Shown here: one piece after another, positions 35,487 to 45,700 of the stretch
Numbering within the stretch: the first letter of the stretch is position 1
How the letters are laid out: each line of letters starts with the position of its first letter
Assembly: GCA_963921425.1 (NCBI GenBank)
Contig: OY992832.1
Coordinates: 7,130,001-7,194,000 of the forward strand
DNA: 64,000 nt
From: Dryas octopetala
Taxonomy: Eukaryota; Streptophyta; Magnoliopsida; Rosales; Rosaceae
Direction of reading: 5' to 3'
The notes under the pieces: generated by a model
What the model saw: only the letters and a program-made list of their open reading frames with translations
Told to the model about the DNA's origin: nothing
Databases searched by the model: none
Position numbers and translations under genes: made by a program

Positions 35487-35890
35487 GGGATATTACTTGA
35501 GTCACCTTCTGGGGATACTCTCAAGGTCACCCCGTTTCCTAAAATTGTAAATTCGGTAATAACGGCGTATGATCGAAATCGTTCACTTTTTAGATCACCT
35601 ATTATAGATTATTTATGCAAAAAATCAATTTAATCGGAAATCGTTTGGTTATATAAGTGTTATCAATTAAATAGAAAAAATCAACGATTTGGTCAAAAAT
35701 AACTTTTTAATTGGAAAATGTCGGTTTTTTCTACTTAGTTAACAATAGTTATATAATCAAACGATTTTTGATTGATTTAATTTTTTACAGAGATGATTTT
35801 TAATAGGTTATCTAAAAAGTGAACAGTTTTAATCATGCATCGGCATTGCCGAAATCAAAATTTAAGAATGAGGTGACCCAAGTACTATTC
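35487..35890. mobile_element. Fold-back MITE, 404 bp, with 8-bp target duplication
   Basis: Nearly the whole element is one imperfect palindrome centred near 35700. The left end is GGGATATTACTTGAGTCACC; the reverse complement of the right end is GAATAGTACTTGGGTCACC. The arms continue inward through blocks such as GTTCACTTTTTAGAT, CAAAAAATCAATTTAATCGG and TCGTTTGGTTATATAA, each with a counterpart on the other arm. The flanks carry TTAAAATT at 35479-35486 and 35891-35898. No coding capacity. Confidence 0.85.
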
Positions 35891-36139
35891 TTAAAATTAT
35901 ACCACATCACATTGAGAGAGAGAGAGAGGTTCAAAAATTTTGAAACAATTGATGAATTAGGGTTGATTTGCTTAATTTATATCGATTCATGTTGTTAGAG
36001 GTGAAAACGTACGTTCACCACATCAAATTCTAATCTGCCAGTCTAATATTCCATGTACATTTTGCCTGCCTCCCTCTTGATCATCTGTATGAGAATTTCA
36101 TTCCAAATATGAATTCCCCACATACATGGATTCGATCGA

Positions 36140-36394
36140 TCAGTTACCAATGTGCCTAAACAACAAGTAAGAAACAAAAGAAAGAAACACTGGAAGAAGA
36201 AACACCACTCCAGCTTTTGGCAGAATCTCAAAGCTCATCATCATCATCATCTCATGACCAGACGATGACCCTTCTTCAACAATGGTCTCCAATTTTGAAA
36301 CATTGTTTGAAGGCTTCTCGTGTGGTATGACAAGGGCTGGTGCAACCTCAACCCAGTTGTGCATGTACCTCATTTCCTTTGCCATCAGACCCAT
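36140..36394 (-). CDS. EVAP-motif small protein C, tail-anchor-like (84 aa)
   Basis: Single exon, minus strand, ATG at 36394. Layout matches B: MRYMHNWVEVAPALVIPHEKPS, SKLETIVEEG, then a linker with five consecutive Met residues encoded by an (ATG)n run. A hydrophobic C-terminus (VVFLLPVFLSFVSYLLFRH) ends two residues after the His-Ile. The Met run sits where the Ser runs of D and E begin, after the acidic element. A TATA run lies at 36561-36568, about 170 bases upstream. Function unknown; membrane tail anchoring is inferred from composition only. Confidence 0.75.
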   Translation of the reverse strand: MGLMAKEMRYMHNWVEVAPALVIPHEKPSNNVSKLETIVEEGSSSGHEMMMMMSFEILPKAGVVFLLPVFLSFVSYLLFRHIGN

Positions 36395-36560
36395 ATATGA
36401 CCACTAGTACGTATTAATTTCTCAACCCAGATCGAAACGAAATCAAAGCTTATAAGAGAGCTAGATATTTGTGCTAGCTAGCTATTGATCGAGGACTGCT
36501 TAATTTGATGTGCTTGTAGAAAGTGTTTGATGAATGATATTTAGGGGTTGGTGAAGCGTC

Positions 36561-36568
36561 TATATATA
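36561..36568 (-). promoter_or_regulatory. TATA box of small-protein gene C
   Basis: TATATATA about 170 bases upstream of the ATG on the minus strand. Confidence 0.45.
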
Positions 36569-37060
36569 CATGAAGTGAGGGGAAGGCTGTGAAGGAAGAG
36601 GTTGCAAAATTAGGAGTGCGGTGGGTTGGCCTTGCTGAAATAATGAATGGTGGGCATGAGGCCACGTAGGCGGCGTTTAGAGAAAGTGTAGGAAAAGATA
36701 GATTTTAGTATTTTACACCGAGTGGAACCCAAAAAGGCAAAAGCACGTTACAAAGCTTACGATTAGTTGTAGGCTTGTAGCGTACGTTGCTCCCAAATTG
36801 GCAAAAATTCGTAACACAAACCGCGCGTGTATAGTTGTATACGTTGTAATGGGACAAGTGGGCGGTTCAGAAGGAAGTGCATGGTATCGATCCCTACATT
36901 TGGGTTCAAGACTTCAAGGTGATGCTTAAATGACTTAATTAAGAACATGAAAACGATACATGCATAAATTGCAGACGTATACGTGCATGCACCATGTGAG
37001 CAATACCCATTTAATTTGTTCACATATCATCATGTATGAATGTAGGATTCGGATCTTTTA

Positions 37061-37381
37061 GGGCTTATTTGGTATTCTAATTAAAAAAAAATTAAATAAA
37101 AAAAGTTTTAGTCAAGAAAACATATTTAGTAGACCATTTTCAAATTAAAAACATGTCTTTTAAAAAAAATGATAAAACATTGTTTTTTTTTTATGCTTCC
37201 TTCTTTTTTAGTTGTCATCATTTTTTAAATTTAAAAGTTGTTTTCAAATTTCATACTAAACAAGTTTTCAAATTTTAAAAATTGATTTTGAAAACTCACA
37301 TTTTAAAAAAAAATCTTAAGTTTTTTAAAAAAATCTTAAGTCTTGAAAAAAAAAAATTTGAGTAAGATACCAAACAGGCCC
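37061..37381. mobile_element. hAT-like MITE, 321 bp
   Basis: The left end is GGGCTTATTTGGTATTCTAA; the reverse complement of the right end is GGGCCTGTTTGGTATCTTAC. The GGGC..TGTTTGGTAT terminus is common in plant hAT-type MITEs. The interior is A/T-rich with many A runs and no ORF. A clean 8-bp target duplication is not evident, so the call rests on the inverted ends. Confidence 0.6.
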
Positions 37382-37814
37382 TTATTTTTTATTTATTTAT
37401 TATATCAAAACATACTCTAAGACTACCACAACTCACCGGCCCGGCCAGGCTACGATACATCACTAGTGTACGGTGTACCGGTACCACACCTCCATTACTT
37501 AAGTTCTATTTAATAATTTTTTTCAATATAAAACCTAAAAATTAAACTCTAAATTTTAAATGTTTGAAGTTTTGAACAGCGTACGTGGTTTAGACTATAA
37601 ACATAATATAAGCACCAAGAGCATTGGAAGAAGATGCTAGCTATTTCAAATTAACATGCATACATCCGCATAAACAAACTATATAAGTATATATCCAATT
37701 ACATAATTAAACCATGATATAAGGCCGGTCATTAAACTTAAACAGTACTTCAGGATCACATTAGCAAATTTGGAGTACGTGCATGCTAGTCTGCTAGGCT
37801 GCTAGCTAGCTCGA

Positions 37815-38216
37815 TCAAGCACAGTACTGGCGATATTTGTGAGTACTGTAGGATGAAGAGAAAGGCCTGTGCATTTCCAAGAAGCACGTACTCGACAAGA
37901 GTGAGGATGATGATGATGATGATGATGCGAGTGAAGCCTGCTGCTGCTGACACATGTCAACAACAAAGTCGAAGTCTTGGAGTTCTTCCTCATATATTGT
38001 TTCCAGAGATATTTGATAAATTTGCACCCGATGATGAGAAACTGATGCAAGAAAGCGAGAAGGTGCAACTGCCGATAATGGGGTTAGGGATGATGGTGAG
38101 GAAGTTTGATCTGCAGCCTTAGGATTAGGGCTAAGACTACTACTAATACTGGGTTGGATCACCATGAATATTGGGAGGGTTACCAAAGCTCTAGTACTAC
38201 TTCCAGTCTTGGCCAT
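37815..38216 (-). CDS. VAP-motif Ser-rich small protein D (133 aa)
   Basis: Single exon, minus strand. The ATG at 38216 (MAKTGSSTRAL) is preferred over an in-frame ATG at 38273, which precedes family-unlike sequence. The first ~50 residues are Ser/Pro-rich. A core SAVAPSRFLASVSHHR is followed by LETIYEEE, matching protein E (EVAPPQFVSVMRHR, then LDTINEEE). Then come a Gln run, a poly-Ser tract encoded by (TCA)n, and FLEMHRPFSSS, matching E's FLKEVHRSFS. D and E thus share three ordered blocks and are paralogues in opposite orientation. There is no hydrophobic tail, unlike A-C. A TATAA-like motif lies at 38321-38327. Function unknown. Confidence 0.75.
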   Translation of the reverse strand: MAKTGSSTRALVTLPIFMVIQPSISSSLSPNPKAADQTSSPSSLTPLSAVAPSRFLASVSHHRVQIYQISLETIYEEELQDFDFVVDMCQQQQASLASSSSSSSSLLSSTCFLEMHRPFSSSYSTHKYRQYCA

Positions 38217-38320
38217 TTTGTTATTATAATAAGTGGGTAATGGGTTGTGGATGTATGAATACTGTGACCTCAACTGGGCTAAGCTTTTTTATGTCCAGTT
38301 GGTATGCTCATGTGGTCCAT

Positions 38321-38327
38321 TTATATA
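38321..38327 (-). promoter_or_regulatory. TATA box of small-protein gene D
   Basis: TATATAA on the minus strand, about 105 bases upstream of the chosen ATG. Confidence 0.45.
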
Positions 38328-40978
38328 GAGGTTGATAAGGTTGTGCTTAAGTAGAATTTCCCTGGGTTTCTTATGTGATAATTATATATAATGCCATTTG
38401 ATTAGCTGTAATGTGGCTAACGAATTAATGTACTATATATATATTTCAACTTCTATCAGCAAGTTGTTTTTTGTTTGGGCACAGAATTAATTAATGCACA
38501 AGAAATTAACTCATTGAATTTCAACTTCAATGTATTGCATGATTATTAGTAATATAATTGTTTTTCCCTCTTTAATTGATCGAAGTTTTCACTTTTCAGG
38601 TACGTACAAGTCCCTTACAATTGACAATCTCAAATGACGAATACAATAATGCATATATGAAAAGAATGAATTCTAAATTGAGTTTGTACCGATTAAACTG
38701 TTTGTACCCTTAGTTAAATGCATCATGTGTGAAAGAGATGATGAGCATGAGCCGACTTTATGAAATAAATGCAAAAGTTGGAGCTACTCAATTGGGTCAC
38801 TATCGAATTTGGAGTTGTTATCCAATTAGGTCTCTGTCATTAGTCGAATTGGGTGAGGGTGAGCTTCCTCAGCCTTACCCATTGTTGCCTTGTTTTATTG
38901 GAATGTTGCTCTCAAACAGAGTTGCAGTCTTGCAGAGACCAACCAATTGCAACATTACCATTTTCTTGAACTTTCAAATTACGTAAAAGCTGCTTTTTGC
39001 AATTAATTGGTGCCTGCATGCCCTACTTGGCACGGCACATGATGGTCGTACAGGCGGTGCAGGTTGCATTCACTAGTGATGATGGACTAATAAGTATTGG
39101 TGGCAAAAAGAAAATTAACAATCCACTCTCAACTTCTCAAGCAGTTTCAGTTCTTTTTGCCATAAAGGAAACAGGAAAATACACTCAAAATGCATTTAGC
39201 AGTTTTTAGCTATCTTTATTATTTCTCATCCATGCATTGTACTTAATATTCTTTCCTCATGTCGGCCTAGCTAGCTAGCTAGGTCATGAATCATGATCAA
39301 TATTATTTCTCTGTTTTATCGCTATCCCCTGTTTGGAAAATGGCATGTCCGGAAAGGAAAACCCAGAAAAGGCCCTGAATGCCTCCCTAATTGGAGGGTG
39401 AATGTGAGTATGTGACCCACCAACGTACATTTTTTTCTGCAAGTGCGACTGTTCAGTGCCTTGGATAAGAAGCAATTAGCCTGGAAGTGAAAAGTAGACA
39501 AATGTACGTATTTGGAATTTTGGACTCAAGACAAAACAGAAATCAATTTATGGACCAACTGTTCGATAAGGCAAGGCTTGTGCAATGGGCAGCCATGCTT
39601 GGCGATTGTAATGTGACAGCATCCATATCCATTGAAATTTCATATTCGTCCTAATTACACTTTCTAGCATGTGATTTTGTAGGACCACCGACCATGTACT
39701 AATTGATCTGATGCTTCTTTTTCTTTTTCTTTTTGGGTAAATTATTGGTTGCGACACTAGGATAATTGGGCTATGTTTGGTTCATGGGCTAGCTAGCTGG
39801 GAAGTCTAACCAGGCTGATAATTAATGATCCACTAGCTAGGGTGATTCTCCATATTCAACCAGAAGCCCAAATCTGGTGTGGTGTGGCCAATCATGTAGC
39901 CCATCAGAAATTTTCACTTGCAATGAAACTTTGAACGCGCTGTGTCATTCTGTCAATGATCAATGTTTCACCCAAAACAAAGATTTCAAAGGTGATTAAT
40001 AAACGGTTCATGTACAGTTCCATCAGAATAAATCCACCAATTACGACTCAAAAAGAAATAGGATCTTTAATTACTAAAGTTTTATGTGCTAATTGTTCTT
40101 AACTATTTCAAAACCCCTTGGTTTTTTGGGGGAAGTATCTCAATTATTTTTGACGGGCCTGCCGAATCCTGAAAAATGGGTTCTCGGGGAAGCGTGGTAG
40201 AGGAAGGTAGGGGTTGTCGCCGCCTGATAGAGGCAAAAGCCGGGGTGGGCTATCCGCGTGGAGTGTGTCGATTGAAAGAGGAGGGGAGACAACTCAAATG
40301 CCAGCGCAAAAATAGAAAGAGTCGTGCCGCTCAAGTCATTTTAGATTTTGACTCCTTGTGTTGAAATGATAATTACCTAATTAAACTCTTAAAAGAAGGT
40401 AATTTAGATATAAACACAAAAATAACACATAAACAGAGAATTGGAACTTTTAAAACGGATTGATTATCTACCTTGTAAGAAGTTACCAAAACCATTGTTA
40501 GCCTAACACGGTACGTTAGTAAACAATGATGGAGACATTTTCCTAACAGTCACCCCAAATGAATTTGAGCCATCCCTATTTTCCTGGTAAAAATAAACTT
40601 TTTTAAGAAATTTTTTGTCAGCACACAATTGTGTCAATATCAGAGAGATGAAGTGAAACGTGGCAAGGCAACTGGTACTCCCAGTAGAGCTGGGAAAGTG
40701 CAAATTTGGAAGTCATCGTTCCCAACAAAAACCATATCTGCAGAGAGATCTGATAATCCCACACATGCCATGACACCTACCAAATACCAATACATGGCTC
40801 CCACCCTCCTGGCAAGGACTTGGAAACTTCAGGCCCTCGCAATTAATGTCAAAAGCAAGAGGCGGCACAAGCTCTTCAAATTTGATTTGACATTCTTGGA
40901 CTAAGACTAGTAGTAGTGGCTGTGGAATGTGAGTTGCTTTAAGCCTAACCATGTATGCTAGCTAGCTTCACACACCCT

Positions 40979-40985
40979 TATAAAT
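40979..40985 (+). promoter_or_regulatory. TATA box of small-protein gene E
   Basis: TATAAAT 115 bases upstream of the ATG. Together with B, C and D, four of the five clustered genes show a TATA element 100-170 bases before the start. Confidence 0.5.
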
Positions 40986-41099
40986 TTCATATCCATGGAA
41001 TTGTGTTTCATACTCGTCAACAAGTAAACCATCTTGTACAAACACATTTCTCAATTGGGTTGTCTTCACTTGGCTCTTTTTTCACTTGTATAGCTCCAA

Positions 41100-41261
41100 A
41101 TGGCAAATTCAAGGCTTGCAAAGTTCATTACAGAGGTTGCACCTCCACAATTTGTGAGTGTCATGAGGCACAGAACCTCAAAGGTGTTGGATACAATTAA
41201 TGAGGAGGAGAGAGAATATGTTAGCCCATGTGACTCTCTCAACTCATCACCCGAGTTTTCC

Positions 41262-41297
<36 letters not shown>

Positions 41298-41387
41298 CCT
41301 TGTTTTACTTCCCCTGCTGCTGGTGGTACTGATTCCAAGTACTTTCTCAAAGAGGTTCACAGGTCTTTCTCCATATTCAGTCACTAG
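41100..41387 (+). CDS. EVAP-motif Ser-rich small protein E (95 aa)
   Basis: Single exon. It opens MANSRLAKFITEVAPPQF, so the EVAP motif comes at residues 12-15 as in A-C. Next are VSVMRHR and KVLDTINEEE (about 29-38). A poly-Ser tract follows (about 53-66), encoded by an uninterrupted (TCA)n run at 41263-41298. The end is YFLKEVHRSFSIFSH. No membrane segment. I recall similar short plant proteins, some stress-responsive, without a biochemical function, but cannot give a name with certainty. The VAP core and the acidic element shared with A-D suggest a docking or interaction motif; that is inference. Confidence 0.82.
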
Positions 41388-42794
41388 AAGCCTTGAAGGC
41401 TAGCTGAGGAAATAAACTGAAAGCCTTGAAGGCCTTATTTGTGACATGCTATTTATAAAGTTGCAGCCATTTTTTTGGGCCTAGCTGTCATTTTCTGCTT
41501 TAATTTCTTTTTGGTTCAACTGACATGGTCATGGAGAATTAGTGAGATGATCCTACCAGCTGAGGGGCACCATATCTATTTGGCAATGGAGGATATATAT
41601 ATATATATATATATATAGAATATGAGAAATTATATATGTTGTAATAGTATTGTACAGAGTTATTACCTTTTCTTGGTTAATCAATATTTCAATGTTGAGC
41701 AATGCTCTGGCAGATCTTACTGTTATGTATGTTATTGACATTAATTTTGCAGATCATTAAGGATCTCAAATATGCAACCAATCAAGTATATTTTCATGAG
41801 ATTAAGTAAAAGCAAATCAAAAGGCAAACTTACAGCTCAAGCCCTTGGCAAATTATATATATGTTCATCAAAAAATTGATATATACATGATAAAAATCAA
41901 GCTAAAAGTAAAGTTTATGGTTTGAGCCCAGTTAGAATAGGACGAGATCAAGTACTACAAACTTACTCTAAAATATCTATTTTTTTTATTACAAAATATG
42001 CCTCAATTGAGTTGGAAATATAACAAACTGCAATTTACAAATTTATTCTTCACTTGGCTTTCTTAACAAACTGTCAATAGTAAAATAATGAATAAGTTAG
42101 ACCATAACTCTTCCATATACTAGATTAGATCGAATGTTAGATAAGAGATGATGTGATGGTATTTAGGGTTAAATGGTTTGGAGTTGGAATTTTTTTAAGT
42201 CAATTTTTGTTAAACTTCCAATAAAGGTTACAGTGGTCATTAAAAAAATATGACATGGCAAGTGATTTATGAGATGGCTTCAATAATATTAATATTTTAA
42301 TTGACATGAAATTTTATGTCATTAGGGCACAAAATTAGGGTACCCTAGCATTAGATATGGTCATGTATTCACGGAAAGTTAAGAATCTTCAACGTGTCAT
42401 AAGCCAATATACACTGCTTTTGGACCTTGGAAGCTAAGGGGGGTGCGTTTGGTATCTTTTTCGAAAACTGTTTTGTTTTCATATTTGATACTTAGAAATC
42501 AAATAAAGGGCATTTGAAATTTGTTTTTGAATTGCATACCAACAGCCCCTAAGGAATACCAATTGAATATACTCGAGGTATACATAGAAAATTCTGTGTA
42601 CACTGACTTGGTACTTTCATTGCCATGAACACTAAGCTTACATAACATCACTTATCTCACATTCCAGTCTTCATTCAGTTTGCACCAACTGTAGATGTCA
42701 AAACTTTAAGCACTAGAACTTGCTTCTCATACGCCCCACAAATTTGAAATCCCAGACACAAGTTCCACAGTACTTGCTTCAATGCTTATTTTCT
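41388..42794. other. Spacer between small-protein gene E and helicase 3' end
   Basis: AT-rich, with a (TA)n run at 41593-41617 and a short hAT-like MITE at 42437-42550. No credible ORF. Confidence 0.5.
42437..42550. mobile_element. Short hAT-like MITE, ~114 bp
   Basis: The left end reads GGGGGTGCGTTTGGTATC; the reverse complement of the right end reads AGGGGCTGTTGGTATGC. It resembles the termini of the element at 37061-37381. Target duplication not clear. Confidence 0.5.
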
Positions 42795-45700
42795 TTAATT
42801 TGAAGGCTGTGTTTCGTTTCCCTTTGCCACTCTAGAAGACTTGAAACCAATTTTGCTCTTCCTGGACGTTTCCATTTCAACTGTCTCCTCCAGTTTTTCC
42901 AGTGCTGTCACGTTCAGGGAGAGGAGAAAAAAAAAAATAAATACAGTGCTGGTTAGACATCTAAATCCATTCCACTTTAAAACACAATTCAGTAAAATAT
43001 CTAAATCAACATCTGATACAGTTTATACTCCTTGCAAGATGCAAGGAACCCTTCAACCAGTTTGATAAAGATATTTCGTTTGTTACAATTTTACAAATTA
43101 GGTATTGTAAATGAAACTAATTTGAACCGCTTCCTGCTTTTTCTTAACTCTGGTAATTGAACAAACAATTGCAGAAGTGAACAGCAGAGAAGCTCAGAAA
43201 GGCCAAACCAAGCATATCACGTTTTCAATTATTTGTTGTCCCAAAATGAACACTCGACACACGGGGAAATCTTGAGAAGTTTAGGTTGAGCTTCAAGATC
43301 CTCAAAAAGATTCCAATTGCATCCATAACTCCAATGCCAGAGGAGTTAGGACTATGAATCCTGATTTTTTTTTTATCCCAAGCCATCAATATAAATAATT
43401 AAATATGTATATATATAAGAAATTACCAGATATGAAGACAGGATGGAGCGATTCAATGTAATTGGAAGGAACAGAGTATTTAGAGCAAGAGTTATTCTCG
43501 GCTTTATGTAAGAGCTTGTTGAAACGCTTCACCTGGCACAAAAGAAGGAAATTAGAGCATCCGAATAACTAAAAATTCAGTAAACGGTTCAAATAAATGA
43601 GAAGTAAATCAATCCAAACAGTAATCGTCCTTTTTCACTCACCTTTTCTTCTGTTCTTCCCCCTCCCCATTATTATTATTATTATTTTGAAAAGGTTTAG
43701 CACCACAAAGTGTCAATTTTGGGGTTAAGGAATGAATACTGACTAACACCTAATTGACATCCAATCCAACCATGTTAATGTGCAAGATTGGCGAGTAAAT
43801 TGTCATGAGTTTAGATATTCATACGTGTTGGAACGGAGGCTAACAAGACTAGGCATACCTCATGTTTACGCAATAATGTGAAGCAACAGCCAGTTTGGCC
43901 TGCTCTTGCTGTCCGACCTGCACGGTGAATATATGTCTTTATGTATGCAGGCATATCATAATTAATGACATTTCTCACCCCTTCAACATCCATTCCACGA
44001 GTCATTGCATCAGATGAAACAAGTACTTGAATCTCCCCTTTACGGAATGCCTTCAATGTCTTGCTGCCATAAAGAATCTCATTTTCACAATCTTGTTAAC
44101 AATTATAAATAACCTAATAACCGTATGCTATGACAGGTTACAGCCATCAACTGGCAATGAAAATACTGAAGCTAGGGCATGTCTGTAAGAAGTGCTTTAA
44201 TGAACAGAACTAGTTTATACTGTATGCATTGAGTCATGTGGTTCACACTTATCCTAAGGGACTCAGCATCATCAATAAGCAAGGAGAGTCGCCCTGAGAG
44301 ATTTTCCTTAGGTTGTTGGCTGAAGAGAACCAGCATAAAAAACATTATTGTTGCAATACAGCTGTCTTTTATGCTAGCAACCTTTATTTTGAATTGCACT
44401 ATCTAATCCAAGTGCAATGTGTAGTTCTCCTTTAAGAGGAGGCTCAAGGAAAACCATCATGGAAGGTAATTTGACAAGTGAATAAACCCAGAAATTACCT
44501 TCGTACAGATTGTCGTTGAAGGCCTGAATACTCCTTGATCTTGAAAGGCAGATCATCAAAAAAGTTCAGAAAGGTGCAGAGACGGTGAGTCGACTCCACA
44601 GATGATGTAAAAACGATGCACTTCTCTTCTCCTAAACTTTGCAGGAGCGCAACCAAATATAATGGTTTGTTTTTTGTTTCACAAAACTGTAGAGAAGACA
44701 TGGAACATAAAATTAGGAGAGAGCACCAGGTGTGCCCTTTAGACATCCATTTAAGAAATACCCCAGATTTTTCACTTTAGTTATGCAACCAAAAGAGATT
44801 AAATCAATCTCGACCTCCAAGCAAAAACATATGATAATTGGAGCTAGTCGATGAACTATGCAGCCAATATATGACTAAGTATAGATACAGGAGAACTTTG
44901 AAGCTTATCGGGCCTCCTCTTGTAGCTAGCTCCATATCTCTAAGTTATCCAGAATTCTATTTTTACACCTTTTTGTCTAAGCTATTTCAACAATCAAAAT
45001 TTCAGAATCCAACTCGAACATATTGTACAGATAATTCCATGCAAGATTGAAGTTTGCTCCGATTTCAACACCAAAACCGATTCTAAATCTTGCTACTAAG
45101 GCTTTTAGGTAAAGCCAGAGAAACTCAGCTGTACTTAAGTATAAATTTTATAAAGTAACTCTACAAAATAAAACATTCTCACAAAGTTGGGCCATTCGCA
45201 AACCCAGAACTTATCAGTCTCATGTTTCCCCCACAAAGGAAGAAATTTACCACAACAAAAACAGCAATAATTGAGTTGAAGGAGCTGTCTTAGAGTACTC
45301 AATTAGAATTAAAACAAAAACAGAACCACTCTCATAGGGAGTACTGTAATTACCAATAGAGTGAGGATGGTATACCAGTTTGTAGGATTGTAATTTTTCT
45401 GGAAGCCGATAACGCATTTCTCCGGTCGTCAAGAATAAAGGATGATGCAGATCAAGTTGAGCAAGCTTGCTTGGATCCTGGGTCAATGTAGCAGAAAGAA
45501 CCATCTTTGCAAGCCTGGGGTATGGTTTACCCTTAAACCCCCTCTCAAGACCACTGCAAAAAGTTTGAGAAAGCATTCAAAAGAAAAGCTCAAATGTCAT
45601 AACTATAGTTTCACTTTTGAAAGGGCACTAACTATAATTTCAAAGATCCGTGAGTATGATGTAATTTAAAAAGGAAAATGGCAGTGATATGGAAAAACTA

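Larger units (their letters stand above)
34183..36139. other. Spacer between small-protein genes B and C
   Basis: Promoter of B, AT-rich sequence, and a 404-base fold-back element at 35487-35890. A short palindromic stretch around 35300-35370 (repeated CTCTTAAATAA) is also present. No credible ORF. Confidence 0.5.
36395..37814. other. Spacer between small-protein genes C and D
   Basis: Promoter of C, then AT-rich DNA with a hAT-like MITE at 37061-37381. No credible ORF. Confidence 0.5.
38217..41099. other. Divergent spacer between small-protein genes D and E
   Basis: AT-rich, with both promoters. A GC-richer island at about 40150-40335 stands out against its surroundings. Short ORFs at 38729, 38997 and 40629 show no recognisable content. 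Confidence 0.5.

Noticed and set aside
38217..38273. Upstream in-frame ATG of small-protein gene D
   Set aside because: The 19-residue extension falls close to the TATA motif and is not family-like; the ATG at 38216 is better placed.
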